DNA of 64,000 bases from Pseudovibrio japonicus (GTDB taxonomy: Bacteria; Pseudomonadota; Alphaproteobacteria; Rhizobiales; Stappiaceae). Every line of letters starts with the position of its first letter. The stretch's first letter is position 1. Below the pieces are notes generated by a model, which did not search any database, was not told where the DNA came from, and saw only the letters and a list, made by a program, of their open reading frames with translations. Location of the stretch: assembly GCF_014651595.1 (NCBI RefSeq), contig NZ_BMXE01000006.1:186001-250000 (forward strand), written 5' to 3'. The position numbers were made by a program, and so were the translations under genes. Of the stretch, positions 41,391-50,883 are shown one piece after another.

Positions 41391-42627
41391 AAGAATTCGG
41401 CACATCACTCAGATGGCGGGCAATTGCCTGGAACATCGCTATGGATTTCATAATCACCATATCCTCATCCTCGTGATAGGACGGATAGGTGGACGTCTTG
41501 GCGATAACCACATTGCGCGCCGGATTAATGTAGAGAAACTGGCCATTGATCCCGATTGCCGTAAAGTCTCCCTGATCAGACTCTAGCGGCATCCACCACT
41601 GGTATTTGTAGCCAAGCGGAGAGGGGCTTTGCGGGTTGTTGTAGCCCGGCATCAAACGAGGTTCATCCGGTGTCACAGAGGCTTTGATCCATTCCTCCGA
41701 TACGATCCTCTCGCCATTATGGTTGAGGCCTCCACGTTCCAGAACCAGTCCAACTCGTAACATGTCGCGCAGGCGTATATTCACACCACCGAAGACAACC
41801 GGTTGCCCTTCCTGATCGATCATAAGCTCTGCAGAAGACTCCGCTCCGATTTTCGACCAGAGCTTATTGCTGAACCATTCCTGATAGGGCTTTCCAGTCG
41901 CACCGCGCAGTACCCAGCCGATCACATGGGTATCAATCGACGAATAGCGGTTGTAGGTTCCTGGCTCCATTTCACGTGGAATTTCCTTGGTGAACTCATC
42001 CTGTGAACCCAGCAGAATCGCAACTACCGACTGGACAATATCGGAGTCCAGATCAGCATAGTCTTCATTCCAGCGTACACCGGATGACATCTCGAGCACG
42101 TCCTTTAAACGCACGCCGTCATACGCTGTCCCCTTGAGTTCAGGCACATATTGGACCACCTGATCTTCAACGCTGTCGATGTACCCTTCATCAATCGCAA
42201 CACCAATAAGGATGGACGCCATGGATTTTGAGACAGACATCTGAATGGCGTGGGTCTCTGCCGTGTTGCCCCTATCATAATATTCATGGATCAGCTTGCC
42301 ATTGTGCATGATGGCAAGACCGGTAGTATGGGAATCGAGAATGTAATCTGCAGTCGAGGCCGTTTCGCCCTTATATACAAAGCTCTCTGGCATAGGCGCA
42401 GCCCGGTACTCACGCGGTAGCACATAAGTTTCCTTGGACGCCTCTACAGTGGTGCTTGCATATTCCTTGTAAAGTGACCGGAACTTCTGATCGATGTTCT
42501 CAGGTTTAAACGCATCCGCATATGCCATCACAGCACGGATCTCGGCTATGTCCTGCCGAAAATAAAAGGCACCAGCAGCAAACACGAGTACAACAGCCAG
42601 AACACCCCAGCCAATCTTCTTTAACAT
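41389..42627 (-). CDS. Beta-lactamase-fold serine hydrolase (class C/esterase type)
   Basis: This 412-residue protein has an N-terminal membrane anchor (about 5-23) and the beta-lactamase/DD-peptidase fold. The SxxK motif is SVSK (Ser131-Lys134), with a Tyr-containing second motif in TYNRYSSIDTHVIG. Family members are esterases, amidases or peptidases of the cell envelope; antibiotic hydrolysis cannot be assumed. The ATG at 42627 places the anchor at the N-terminus and follows GGGGGGACG; the frame is open for 32 more codons upstream. Confidence 0.8.
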   Translation of the reverse strand: MLKKIGWGVLAVVLVFAAGAFYFRQDIAEIRAVMAYADAFKPENIDQKFRSLYKEYASTTVEASKETYVLPREYRAAPMPESFVYKGETASTADYILDSHTTGLAIMHNGKLIHEYYDRGNTAETHAIQMSVSKSMASILIGVAIDEGYIDSVEDQVVQYVPELKGTAYDGVRLKDVLEMSSGVRWNEDYADLDSDIVQSVVAILLGSQDEFTKEIPREMEPGTYNRYSSIDTHVIGWVLRGATGKPYQEWFSNKLWSKIGAESSAELMIDQEGQPVVFGGVNIRLRDMLRVGLVLERGGLNHNGERIVSEEWIKASVTPDEPRLMPGYNNPQSPSPLGYKYQWWMPLESDQGDFTAIGINGQFLYINPARNVVIAKTSTYPSYHEDEDMVIMKSIAMFQAIARHLSDVPNS

Positions 42628-42841
42628 TACGTCCCCCCAATCGCGGCGAAAGGTCCAAGCTTTCAAAGCGAACGCAAGCTTACGCAGAGGTAAACAACTT
42701 GTAAAGCGAGCAAAAGTCATCAAGAGAACGAGATCTTTCCCATTTCAGCGCAATTTAAACCAAAGCGCTCACGTAGTTTTTTCTGGTTTCCTGTTTAATG
42801 AACTGACTTTCCATTTTATCCACGCGGTGGGAACAAGAACG

Positions 42842-43195
42842 ATGCAGTCAAAAACAACAAAAACGCTTATCGCACTCAGTTTTCTTGTAGTTTCATCGGG
42901 TTACGGCCTTGCTCAGACCGGTGAGTCCGCTCAGGGACCAGTTGGTGTGGAAAATGATGAGCCATTACAGTCGGAATATCCGAACATTATCAGTCCGGTT
43001 TCCGATTGCCCGAATATCGCGGAAAAATATCGGACAGGCGGCGCCGGAGCCGACCCGTTGGGCTACCCTCCAAACTTTGGATACCCCAGTATGTCTGCAG
43101 CCGATCAGGCAGCATGTATTGAGGAGATCAATAAGGATGGGAACATTAACGAGACCCTGGAAACACAGCAAGAAAACAACATCCTGCAAAACTGA
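42842..43195 (+). CDS. Small exported protein of unknown function
   Basis: This 117-residue protein starts with a clear signal peptide (MQSKTTKTLIALSFLVVSSGYGLAQ) and a likely cleavage after Ala-Gln. The mature part is polar, acidic and Gly/Pro/Asn-rich, with two cysteines (SDCPNIAEKY and QAACIEEIN) that may pair in the periplasm. No family is recognised. The GTG at 42827 five codons upstream is an alternative start. It stands between the serine hydrolase and the convergent AraC-GyrI gene. Confidence 0.6.
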   Translation: MQSKTTKTLIALSFLVVSSGYGLAQTGESAQGPVGVENDEPLQSEYPNIISPVSDCPNIAEKYRTGGAGADPLGYPPNFGYPSMSAADQAACIEEINKDGNINETLETQQENNILQN

Positions 43196-43223
43196 GCAAA
43201 TTCAGGAATATAGCCGGTGACCA

Positions 43224-44075
43224 CTATTGTAGCGGAAGGCATATCTCGACAAGAAGATCCTCGGTAGATGTGTTCGTCAGGCTATTCAGGAAGATCTCGT
43301 AGCACGGCTGGTCTGCCGCTTCTTCTCCGGAGGAGGGCAGCCATACGCCGTAAAGGTAGCTAAACGCAGCCTGCAACCCGGCATACGCCCCCTGATGGCG
43401 CAGCACCGCGCACCGGCAAGCCGGGATCACGAGCGGCTCCAAACCTGATGTATTTTCTAAGGAGTTTGGCACAACGGCACCAGCATAAGAGCGCAGTTCA
43501 TCTTCCGGCACGATGGCAGGATCATCATAATAGATACCGATAAATGGGCCGCAATTGCGGATCACCCCTCGTGACGACAACATCGCAGCCAGTTTGCTAA
43601 AGATCGCCCCCATATTGCCATAGGACCCACGATGTGACAGGGCTTGCAAGTACCTTTCAGGCATCTCTCTGATTTCCACCGGATGCATTGTAAAAACGTC
43701 GTTTCGTGCCGAGGCCAATGCCGGTGTTGTGCTTTTGTTTTCTCGGAACTGGCCGGGTGCCACGCCATACTCTCCCTTAAACGCGCGGGAAAAACTCTGC
43801 GCGCTGGGGTAGCCGTATCGTTCCGCAATTTCTGTCACAGCCGCATCGGATTGGAGAAGATCCAGCGCCGCACGGTTCAGCCGAATGCGGCGGATTGCTG
43901 TGGCCAGCGTTTCTCCGCGCATGCTTTGGAACACCCGGTGCCAGTGAAAGCGTGACATGCAGGCCACATCAGCCAAGGTATCCAGACTCAGATCCCCATC
44001 CAGATTATCGTAAATGTATTCAAGAACACGCAGCATTCGTTTTTCATAGGCTGCTTTGCTCTGCCCTGCTTTCAC
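43224..44075 (-). CDS. AraC-family regulator with GyrI-like effector domain
   Basis: This 283-residue protein has an N-terminal AraC DNA-binding domain (about 10-110) with both helix-turn-helix elements (LSLDTLADVACMSRFHWHRVFQ; VTEIAERYGYPSAQSFSRAFKGEYG). A GyrI/SbmC-like ligand domain follows (about 125-283; PERYLQALSHRGSYG, CAVLRHQGAY). This is the Rob/BmrR-type layout, which binds hydrophobic drugs or cationic compounds. The start is GTG at 44075 with AAGGGA upstream. No obvious target operon adjoins it. Confidence 0.87.
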   Translation of the reverse strand: MKAGQSKAAYEKRMLRVLEYIYDNLDGDLSLDTLADVACMSRFHWHRVFQSMRGETLATAIRRIRLNRAALDLLQSDAAVTEIAERYGYPSAQSFSRAFKGEYGVAPGQFRENKSTTPALASARNDVFTMHPVEIREMPERYLQALSHRGSYGNMGAIFSKLAAMLSSRGVIRNCGPFIGIYYDDPAIVPEDELRSYAGAVVPNSLENTSGLEPLVIPACRCAVLRHQGAYAGLQAAFSYLYGVWLPSSGEEAADQPCYEIFLNSLTNTSTEDLLVEICLPLQ

Positions 44076-44443
44076 GTCTTATGTCCCTTGCCTTCGCCAC
44101 TTGTTCTTTTACACCATATTGCAAGTGAACATATCTTGCTTTCTTGACGGCAACACACACGGAAGAGGCCAGTCGTCACAGATTGAACGAAACCGTATCG
44201 CTCAATATGCTTTTAGTATTTACACCTATTCCCACGTTTGGCTTGTATCTCAACTCGCGCACTTTCTTTCAGAAATCAGCAATTCATCTGCTGTGAGTAG
44301 CTGGATTCCTCACTTTCAGGCGCAAATTTCTGAAATTTTACTTATAAAACGGTTGCTTTACCGCCCCCCGCTCGGATAAAGCGGAGGCAACAACTGGCCA
44401 AGTATCGGGCTCTGGCCTAATCAAAACAATCTAAGGATTGCAA
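44076..44443. other. Intergenic region before fpr
   Basis: About 370 bases separate the AraC-GyrI gene from the divergent ferredoxin-NADP reductase gene. It should contain both promoters. Near the right end GTTGC and GGCAAC half-arms flank CCGC/GCGG (about 44351-44391), a weak hairpin in the fpr leader. No gene is seen. Confidence 0.45.
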
Positions 44444-45280
44444 ATGACCGACGCAGCGTTGGCCCTAGCTCCTGTGCTTGATCAGGAAGCCAAGACCGAA
44501 TTTCCTATTCCGGCAAACGTGTTTGCCGAGAAGGTGGTGTCCGTAAAGCACTACACTGACCGCCTGTTCAAATTCCGCATTACACGTCCAAGCTCTTTCC
44601 GTTTCCGCTCTGGCGAGTTCGTCATGATTGGCCTGCCAAATGCCGAGAAGCCGATTTTCCGCGCCTACTCCATTGCCAGCCCGTCCTGGGATGAAGAGTT
44701 GGAATTCTTCTCCATTAAAGTGCCAAACGGTCCGCTGACCGAGCACCTGCAGAAGATCCAGCCGGGCGACACCATTCTTATGCGTAAGAAGCCAACCGGC
44801 ACGCTTGTCAATGATGCGCTGATCCCTGGTAAACGTCTTTACATGTTCTCCACCGGAACCGGCGTTGCGCCATTTGCCTCCCTGATCCGCGATCCTGAAA
44901 CCTATGAGAAGTTTGAGGAAGTCATTCTGACCCAGACCTGCCGCGAAGTGGATGAACTCACCTACGCGAAGGAACTGGTTGAGGAAGTCAAAAACGATCC
45001 TCTGGTTGGCGAATTTGCAGCCGGCAAGCTACGTCTGCACACAGCAGCGACCCGCGAGCCATATCCTTGTCAGGAGCGCATCACCAATCTGATCGATAGC
45101 GGCAAGCTCTTCGAAGATCTGGGCGTGCCACCACTAAGCTCAGCGACTGACCGCGGCATGATCTGTGGCTCTATGGAAATGATCAACGACACCAAGGAAG
45201 TCCTTGAAAAGCATGGCCTTGAAGAAGGCTCCAACGCAGCCCCGTCCACATTCGTGGTTGAGCGCGCCTTCGTTGGCTAA
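44444..45280 (+). CDS. fpr: Ferredoxin/flavodoxin-NADP+ reductase
   Basis: This 278-residue FAD enzyme has the FAD-binding motif RAYSIASP, an NADP-binding GTGVAPFASLIRDPETY and a C-terminal FVVERAFVG end typical of bacterial subclass II Fpr. It moves electrons between NADPH and ferredoxin or flavodoxin, often in oxidative stress or Fe-S cluster metabolism. The ATG at 44444 is preferred over a TTG two codons earlier because AAGGA lies 6 bases upstream. A terminator follows and the gene seems monocistronic. Confidence 0.93.
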   Translation: MTDAALALAPVLDQEAKTEFPIPANVFAEKVVSVKHYTDRLFKFRITRPSSFRFRSGEFVMIGLPNAEKPIFRAYSIASPSWDEELEFFSIKVPNGPLTEHLQKIQPGDTILMRKKPTGTLVNDALIPGKRLYMFSTGTGVAPFASLIRDPETYEKFEEVILTQTCREVDELTYAKELVEEVKNDPLVGEFAAGKLRLHTAATREPYPCQERITNLIDSGKLFEDLGVPPLSSATDRGMICGSMEMINDTKEVLEKHGLEEGSNAAPSTFVVERAFVG

Positions 45281-45306
45281 GCCTCCGGCCTCCGCATTAT
45301 TTAAGA

Positions 45307-45338
45307 AGCCCGCTGTGTTTGCAGTGGGCTTTTCTTTT
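45307..45338 (+). terminator. Rho-independent terminator after fpr
   Basis: A 9-bp stem with one G-U pair (AGCCCGCTG, 45307-45315, with CAGTGGGCT, 45322-45330) is followed by TTTCTTTT. Confidence 0.85.
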
Positions 45339-45412
45339 GCTCTTTTGCGCGAACCACAATCTTGCCACCAACCTTCTCTCTGATTAGCGTCAAATCTGAT
45401 CGCAGTATTCGA

Positions 45413-45450
45413 CTTACCATTTGGTAAGCGATAACTTACTACAAGGTAAG
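45413..45450. promoter_or_regulatory. Tandem TetR-type operators
   Basis: CTTACCATTTGGTAAG (45413-45428) and CTTACTACAAGGTAAG (45435-45450) are two related inverted repeats whose centres are 22 bp apart, two helical turns. They lie about 45 bases before the TetR gene, so autoregulation by two dimers on one face of the helix is likely. Confidence 0.65.
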
Positions 45451-45491
45451 ATACTCAGTTCAGGGTATATAGGAAGCAGCGGGAGGCAGAT

Positions 45492-46085
45492 TTGGAAAAC
45501 CCTGTAGACAGCCCGAAAATGCGTTATATCACAATGGCAAGCAAGGTTTTTGCCGAGAAAGGGTATCACGCTGCAAGCCTAACCAGCATTACTGATAAGC
45601 TCGGCGTAACCAGGCAGGCGCTGCTTCATTTTTTCGGCTCCAAAGCCGGCCTCTATACCCATGTGATGAAAGCGCTCTCAGACCGCCTACTGACCTCCAT
45701 CCAGAATGTTGAAGGCGTTACACCAGAAGAACGGCTTCGCGCCTTCTTTCTGCAGCTCTCTGAAGAGGCACTTACCTGTCCGCAAGATACGCAACTGCTG
45801 GTTCATGCGCTTTTGGATGCGCAGGAAACCACTGAGATCTGGCCACTAAAGCCGTTTCTGGATGCATTGGGCGCGCTGGCACACCAGACAAAGCGTTGGT
45901 CTGAGGCCTCGGATGCTGACTTGTTTTGCTGGATTTATCAGCTGCTGGGATCCATCCAACACTTTGCCATTTCGCAGAGCACGCTAAAAGGCATGTACGG
46001 GGCAGGGGCGTTTGAGTTTCTGAAAGAGGCACATCAAGCACAGCTTGAGGCGACTCTTTCAGATCTTGAGAAAACCCCAGACTAA
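45492..46085 (+). CDS. TetR-family transcriptional regulator
   Basis: This 197-residue regulator has an N-terminal TetR helix-turn-helix (KMRYITMASKVFAEKGYHAASLTSITDKLGVTRQALLHFFGSK, about 9-52) and a helical ligand domain. The start is TTG at 45492 with GGAGG 5 bases upstream. Two tandem inverted repeats upstream suggest self-repression. The gene overlaps the convergent ABC-F gene by 4 bases. No divergent target gene is present, so its wider targets are unknown. Confidence 0.87.
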   Translation: MENPVDSPKMRYITMASKVFAEKGYHAASLTSITDKLGVTRQALLHFFGSKAGLYTHVMKALSDRLLTSIQNVEGVTPEERLRAFFLQLSEEALTCPQDTQLLVHALLDAQETTEIWPLKPFLDALGALAHQTKRWSEASDADLFCWIYQLLGSIQHFAISQSTLKGMYGAGAFEFLKEAHQAQLEATLSDLEKTPD

Positions 46086-47911
46086 CCGGTGAGCTCCAGC
46101 TGCTCGTGAATCAGCGCAATCTCATCTTTCCATTTTGCCTGAAGATGCGGGGACTGCCTGTTTGGACGGCGAGCCAGATCAGCAGCCATCAACTCCTCCA
46201 GCTCAATCAAACGCTCAAGCATGTCTTCTTCAGAGGAATTTTCCGTCACCGAAGCACCCTCTTCATCTCCCGCATCTTCCATGCTCCCATAATCGTCTAT
46301 GGTAGTTTTGACCGGCTTTACCTGATCCTTTGCAATCAGTTCATAGGCCGCATCCACATCGTTGACTTCCTGAAGCCGTCCATTTAGCACCAGCCAGAAC
46401 CGGTTACACGTGGCTTCCACCAAATGCCTGTCGTGCGAAACCAGCAGGAAGGAGCCATTGAAAGACTGTAGTTGGTTGGAAAGTTCGTTGCGTCCGTAAA
46501 GATCCAAGTGGTTAGTCGGTTCGTCCAGCATCATCAAGTTGGCTTGCACCTGTGACAGCGAGACAAGCAGCAGGCGTGCGCGCTCACCGCCACTCAACTG
46601 AGAGATCTTTTGCTGGAGCTGATTGTATTTGAAACCAGCAGAAATAATGGTCTTTTCACAATCGGCAACACGCAGGTCCACATTCAGCGCTTCGCCCACG
46701 GACACCATACCCTCAACCAGATTAGCTTCCCCCGGCAGCTGTTGGAGCGTCTGATCATAAAACGCAATCTGACAGCGCGGATGAACCCGAATATCGCCGT
46801 CCTCACTCTTCCGCTTCTCCCAACAGCACCGCAGCAGGCTGGACTTGCCTGTTCCATTGGCGCCCATCACCGCAATCCGGTCTCCGGGGCGCACTGCGAT
46901 ATCGTCAACCTTATACAAAAACACATCAGCAGCAGGCGGCGTGACTTCCAGTTCTTTCAGCTGCACCAGCCGGTCTGCCTGAATTGGCTCACCAGCAATG
47001 GAAAGGTTCCATGGATAGGCCTCCACCGCATCCGTCTGGTCGTCCTTCATGCGGTCAACCATCTTTTCCATGGACTTGGCCTTGCGCGATAGATCCTCGT
47101 TGTCGAAGGTACGGCCCCACTCCGCAATCCGCTTGGCGCTTGCCTCGACCCGCTTAATCTCTTTTTCTTCGGCCTCGCGCCGTGCAATGCGGGCTTGAGT
47201 TAGGATCTCATGCTCTTCCAACGCTTTGGTGCAGGGCAAATCAAAGGCATGCAACTTCCGGTCCTGCATAATCCACGAGCGGTTGGTGACAGCATCCAGC
47301 AAGGTCACATCATGCGAGATCATCAGGAAGCTGCCATTCCACGACTTCAAAAAGCTTTCGAGCCAAAGAATAGTAGGAAGGTCGAGGTGGTTGCTTGGTT
47401 CATCCAGTAGGAGCAAGTTCGGTTCAATCATCAACGCGCGGGCCAGCATCAACCGCGTCATCTGCCCACCACTGAGATCTTTGCAAAGCACACCTGACTG
47501 GTGAGGCTCAAAGCCCATTTCTGGCAGAATCACGTCCACCTTCCAGTCCATCCAATCGCGTTTGTCTGCGGGCAGGGCATCCCGAACCGCTTCTGCAAGC
47601 GTCAATTCCAGCAGCTCCCTGGGCACGTGCTGTTCGACACAAGACACAACGGCTGCTCTGGAAACCGAGACGCTCCCCTCGCTTGGCTCGTCGCGGCCAG
47701 CAAGGATATTCAGGAATGTGGATTTGCCACAGCCGTTGTGGCCAATGAGGCCGATCCGGTCACCACTGTTCAGCCCAAAGGAGAGATTTTCAAACAGCAC
47801 GCGTTCAGGCGAGCGTTGCCAAAGGCCACTGCCGGTTATCAATGGATTGCCACTGGACTTCGCCAAAGGACCGTGCCTCCCAACACTTCTTTCAGACCAA
47901 AAGCAATCCAC
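46082..47911 (-). CDS. ABC-F family ATPase
   Basis: This protein of up to 609 residues has two ABC domains and no membrane helices. The first has Walker A GHNGCGKST, signature LSGGQM and Walker B LLLLDEP. The second has GANGTGKSS, LSGGER and LMMLDEPTNHLDL. A basic, charged coiled linker lies between them, and an acidic tail ends the protein. ABC-F proteins act on ribosomes as translation factors or in antibiotic resistance. The N-terminal start is uncertain: GTG at 47911 has no good ribosome binding site, and the conserved domain begins only near ITGSGLWQRS (TTG at 47842 would serve). Confidence 0.85.
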   Translation of the reverse strand: MDCFWSERSVGRHGPLAKSSGNPLITGSGLWQRSPERVLFENLSFGLNSGDRIGLIGHNGCGKSTFLNILAGRDEPSEGSVSVSRAAVVSCVEQHVPRELLELTLAEAVRDALPADKRDWMDWKVDVILPEMGFEPHQSGVLCKDLSGGQMTRLMLARALMIEPNLLLLDEPSNHLDLPTILWLESFLKSWNGSFLMISHDVTLLDAVTNRSWIMQDRKLHAFDLPCTKALEEHEILTQARIARREAEEKEIKRVEASAKRIAEWGRTFDNEDLSRKAKSMEKMVDRMKDDQTDAVEAYPWNLSIAGEPIQADRLVQLKELEVTPPAADVFLYKVDDIAVRPGDRIAVMGANGTGKSSLLRCCWEKRKSEDGDIRVHPRCQIAFYDQTLQQLPGEANLVEGMVSVGEALNVDLRVADCEKTIISAGFKYNQLQQKISQLSGGERARLLLVSLSQVQANLMMLDEPTNHLDLYGRNELSNQLQSFNGSFLLVSHDRHLVEATCNRFWLVLNGRLQEVNDVDAAYELIAKDQVKPVKTTIDDYGSMEDAGDEEGASVTENSSEEDMLERLIELEELMAADLARRPNRQSPHLQAKWKDEIALIHEQLELTG

Positions 47912-48220
47912 CCGTGAGCAAGATCGCTCAAACCGCTTTTGGTGCCTGCTGCCGTGCGTACTTTTTATTAAAAAGACGCTCAGGAACAGTCACTACAGAA
48001 TATCTGCAGGTATTCCAACAGGAGGAGGAGGTAGAAACTTGCAATGAGACTTCAACTTAGGAGAGACAGAGGATTCTTCGCAACACGCTCTCAATGACCA
48101 GCTGAGGACCTCTTTTCAGAATCAGGGTCACTCAGCGTCATTTGGACAGGTCACCCCATGCGCTCAATCAGTGTGGTGAGCGGGACTAAATCGCTTTTAA
48201 ATACCAGCCAACGAGCACAC
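47912..48220. other. Intergenic stretch
   Basis: About 310 bases separate the ABC-F and IalB genes, both on the minus strand. It should contain the ABC-F promoter. No gene, hairpin terminator or operator symmetry was recognised. Confidence 0.45.
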
Positions 48221-48778
48221 TTACCTCGAATTCTGTGCTTTCATCTCGTTGTAAGCTTTGGTGAAGCCCGTTGCGGAAAAGCTGATAGCGACCTTCTTAC
48301 CCGCTCGGGACATCATCACAAAGCGCCCGCTGTCTGTTGCCGATTTCATAGCTTCAACGAAGGCCTCTTCTGTTTTGCCCTCAATCACGCAACCTTGCGC
48401 CATACAGCGATTAACACGTGCCACAGCTTGAAAATCACCAATCAGTACACCAACGCCAGGGGGTAACAGAAAATCGAGCGGCAACACATATTGCACCATG
48501 TCGCTCTGTTCTTCCGAGTTGTAGGCCATCGTCATCAGCAGAAGATTGCCCCCGGTTTCATTGTGGACGATACGCTGCGAAATCTGACATTTGGTGATGT
48601 TTTCCGCAGATTGGAAACACTCAAGCAGCCAATCTCCATGGCGCTGAGACACCACCTTCCGGCCAGCGGCCTCAGCGCTTTCTGCTGTCTGTGCTAGCGC
48701 CGGTGTGGCACCGGAAAAAGCGGCAATACCCACCGCAAGAGCTGCGAATAAAGAGAGGGGAACAGGCAAATTATTCAT
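48221..48778 (-). CDS. Invasion-associated locus B (IalB) family secreted protein
   Basis: This 185-residue protein has a signal peptide (cleavage after ATPALA, about 29) and the IalB-family pattern. That pattern includes HGDWLLECFQSAENITKCQISQRI near the N-terminus, VRCMAQGC-type cysteines (VNRCMAQGCVIEG), and a C-terminal ISFSATGFTKAYNEM. Four cysteines probably form two disulphides. IalB is named from Bartonella, where it affects erythrocyte invasion. The family is widespread in free-living alphaproteobacteria, so no virulence role follows. Confidence 0.85.
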   Translation of the reverse strand: MNNLPVPLSLFAALAVGIAAFSGATPALAQTAESAEAAGRKVVSQRHGDWLLECFQSAENITKCQISQRIVHNETGGNLLLMTMAYNSEEQSDMVQYVLPLDFLLPPGVGVLIGDFQAVARVNRCMAQGCVIEGKTEEAFVEAMKSATDSGRFVMMSRAGKKVAISFSATGFTKAYNEMKAQNSR

Positions 48779-48906
48779 TTGAATATCTCGCTTACAAGCA
48801 TAACGATAGGACTGACCAATCTATCCCACCATTTCAAATCTGCCGCAATATTGGAGATTTGCAGGACAGGCTTTCTAGAACCCCGATTTTCATCAAGGAA
48901 TTCAAA

Positions 48907-49260
48907 GTGATAAAAACTGGCAAGATCAATTATATCGAGATGCCCGCTGCCGATCTGAAAGCAGCCAAGGCTTTCTATAGCAATGCATTGGGTTGGACGT
49001 TCGAGGACTACGGGCCTGACTATACAGCCTTCAACGATGGCAGTTTTAACGGCGGCTTTTTTAAAGCAGATCTATCCTCATCCACCGCAAACGGGGCCGC
49101 GCTGGTTGTCTTGTATGCTGAAGATCTGGAAGCGCTGCAGGAAACCCTGCAAAAGCACGGGGCCCGTATCCACCGAGAGATCTTTTCGTTCCCGGGCGGG
49201 CGCCGGTTTCACTTTCTGGACCCGAACAACAATGAACTGGCCGTTTGGTCAGACAAGTAA
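48907..49260 (+). CDS. VOC/glyoxalase-family protein
   Basis: This protein of about 117 residues has one vicinal-oxygen-chelate repeat pair (INYIEMPAADLKAAKAFYSNALGWTFEDYG; then GAALVVLYAEDLEALQETLQKHGARI and FHFLDPNNNELAVWSDK). The C-terminal Glu and a His at the end are typical metal ligands. GTG at 48907 with AAGGA 7 bases upstream is chosen; a longer frame runs back to 48691 across the IalB gene and is not credible. Substrate unknown. Confidence 0.82.
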   Translation: MIKTGKINYIEMPAADLKAAKAFYSNALGWTFEDYGPDYTAFNDGSFNGGFFKADLSSSTANGAALVVLYAEDLEALQETLQKHGARIHREIFSFPGGRRFHFLDPNNNELAVWSDK

Positions 49261-49263
49261 GCG

Positions 49264-49294
49264 GAGAGGGGAGATTCCCCTCTCTAATAATTTT
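49264..49294 (+). terminator. Terminator between VOC and MFS genes
   Basis: An 8-bp perfect stem (GAGAGGGG, 49264-49271, with CCCCTCTC, 49277-49284) is followed by TAATAATTTT. It lies directly after the VOC stop and before the end of the convergent MFS gene. Confidence 0.75.
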
Positions 49295-49320
49295 CTGGCC
49301 TGTGTCATTACCACAGGCTT

Positions 49321-50583
49321 TTAAGCGCTAGCTTCTCCAGCGAGACCATCTGAAAACGCGACCTTTTCAGCCTTCTGCGCTCTTGCGCCCATCATCACCA
49401 GTACAAGGGCCATGCCGCCAAACACACAGAACGCAAAGGACAACGGCAGCAAGGTCTGGTCGTAGGCCCGCCCCATAAGCACAGAAAGGATAAGCGCGAT
49501 GAAGGTCGTGGATGCGCCAATCAATGTGGCGGCCAATCCTGCCAAATGTCCAAGCGGCTCCATCGACATGGCGTTCAGGTTGCCGTTCAACATCGGTTGA
49601 CAGAAGAAGGCGAAGGAAAGATACGTCATGAACAACCACAAAGGCGGCGTGGTAGCAACAAAGAGCAAGTAAAGTGCAAAGGCCAGACTGGATACAATCT
49701 GGATACTCAGCGCAGCTCGGCACATGTTCTGCATACCGATCCGTCTGACAATACGGCCGTTGACGATTGAGGCCATACCGAACACGACGGCAATCCCGGA
49801 GAAGTAGAGTGGGAATGTCTCATGGATATCAAAAATATCCGCAAAAATTGGTTGAGCCGTGCTGAGGTAAGTCAGCATGGTGCCAAACACAAATCCAGCA
49901 GCAGCCGTGTAATACATCGTCGCTTTGTGGCTCGTCACCTCAAGCACGCCAGCCCACAAAACGCGCGGAGTGATGGTACGGCGATTTTCCGGCTTGAGCG
50001 TTTCGGGCTGTCGCAAGGCAAGCCAGGTACAGGCAACACAAGCCATGAGAAGCATAATAACAAAAATCGCGCGCCAGCCAGCCGCGAACAGGACACCTTG
50101 ACCGATCAAAGGCGCCAGCGTGGGCACAACAATAAAGACCGCCGTTACAAACGATAGGATACGCGCCATTTCCGCGCCGGAATACTTATCGCGCACAATT
50201 GCCATCACAACTGTCCGGTGTGCACTTGCTCCGATGCCCTGCAGCAGGCGACCAAAAATCATCATAGGCAAAGAGGTTGCTGTTGCTGCGAGCACAGCCC
50301 CCACGGCAAACACAACAGAACCGGCATACACGGCTGGCTTTCTCCCAAAGCGATCCGACACCGGGCCAAAAATGAACTGCCCTAAGCTCAACCCCAGAAA
50401 CAGCGCGAAAATAATGAACTGAACGTTGTTAGGATTTTCTACGTTCAAGTCTTTTCCGATAATAGTAAAGGCCGGCAGTACAGCGTCAGTTGAAAGCGCC
50501 ATCAGGCTTGTCAGCGTTGCCATAAGGGCAACAAATTCAACCGTTCCCAGGCTTGCGCCTGCGGCTTTGGGAGAGTCCGACAT
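49321..50583 (-). CDS. MFS drug-resistance transporter, Bcr/CflA type
   Basis: This 420-residue protein has twelve predicted membrane helices. It shows the DHA1/Bcr-CflA markers: the N-terminal STDAVLPAFTIIGKDL, motif A GPVSDRFGRKP and motif C-like sequences in helix 5. It probably exports small drugs or metabolites by proton antiport. AGGA lies upstream of the ATG at 50583. No local regulator is paired with it, although the TetR gene lies 4.5 kb away. Confidence 0.87.
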   Translation of the reverse strand: MSDSPKAAGASLGTVEFVALMATLTSLMALSTDAVLPAFTIIGKDLNVENPNNVQFIIFALFLGLSLGQFIFGPVSDRFGRKPAVYAGSVVFAVGAVLAATATSLPMMIFGRLLQGIGASAHRTVVMAIVRDKYSGAEMARILSFVTAVFIVVPTLAPLIGQGVLFAAGWRAIFVIMLLMACVACTWLALRQPETLKPENRRTITPRVLWAGVLEVTSHKATMYYTAAAGFVFGTMLTYLSTAQPIFADIFDIHETFPLYFSGIAVVFGMASIVNGRIVRRIGMQNMCRAALSIQIVSSLAFALYLLFVATTPPLWLFMTYLSFAFFCQPMLNGNLNAMSMEPLGHLAGLAATLIGASTTFIALILSVLMGRAYDQTLLPLSFAFCVFGGMALVLVMMGARAQKAEKVAFSDGLAGEASA

Positions 50584-50883
50584 GAGGATATTCCTGTTTC
50601 AATCCCAGCCGTTTTGCGGGTGTGCTTTCCGCAGTGGGGCGTGAGATCAACCGTTTTCACGGCATAATTTGTGGGAGCAATATCCTTCACCTATCAGGCA
50701 AATAAAGTTAAATCAAGATTTGAGATAGATTGAAATTAATAACGAGGTTTGACGAATATGCCCACGCTCAGAGGCAACCAAGCGCATAAACGGCTCGCTC
50801 ATGCGATTCCGGAGCAAATTGTCGGGTCTTAAGAAGACACTAGGATTCTTGGTGTTATTACTCTCCCATATTTTGGGGGCAAT

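Noticed and set aside
48691-48906. Longer N-terminus for the VOC protein reaching back to 48691.
   Set aside because: It would overlap the opposite-strand IalB signal peptide region, and a GTG with AAGGA at 48907 starts exactly at the conserved fold.
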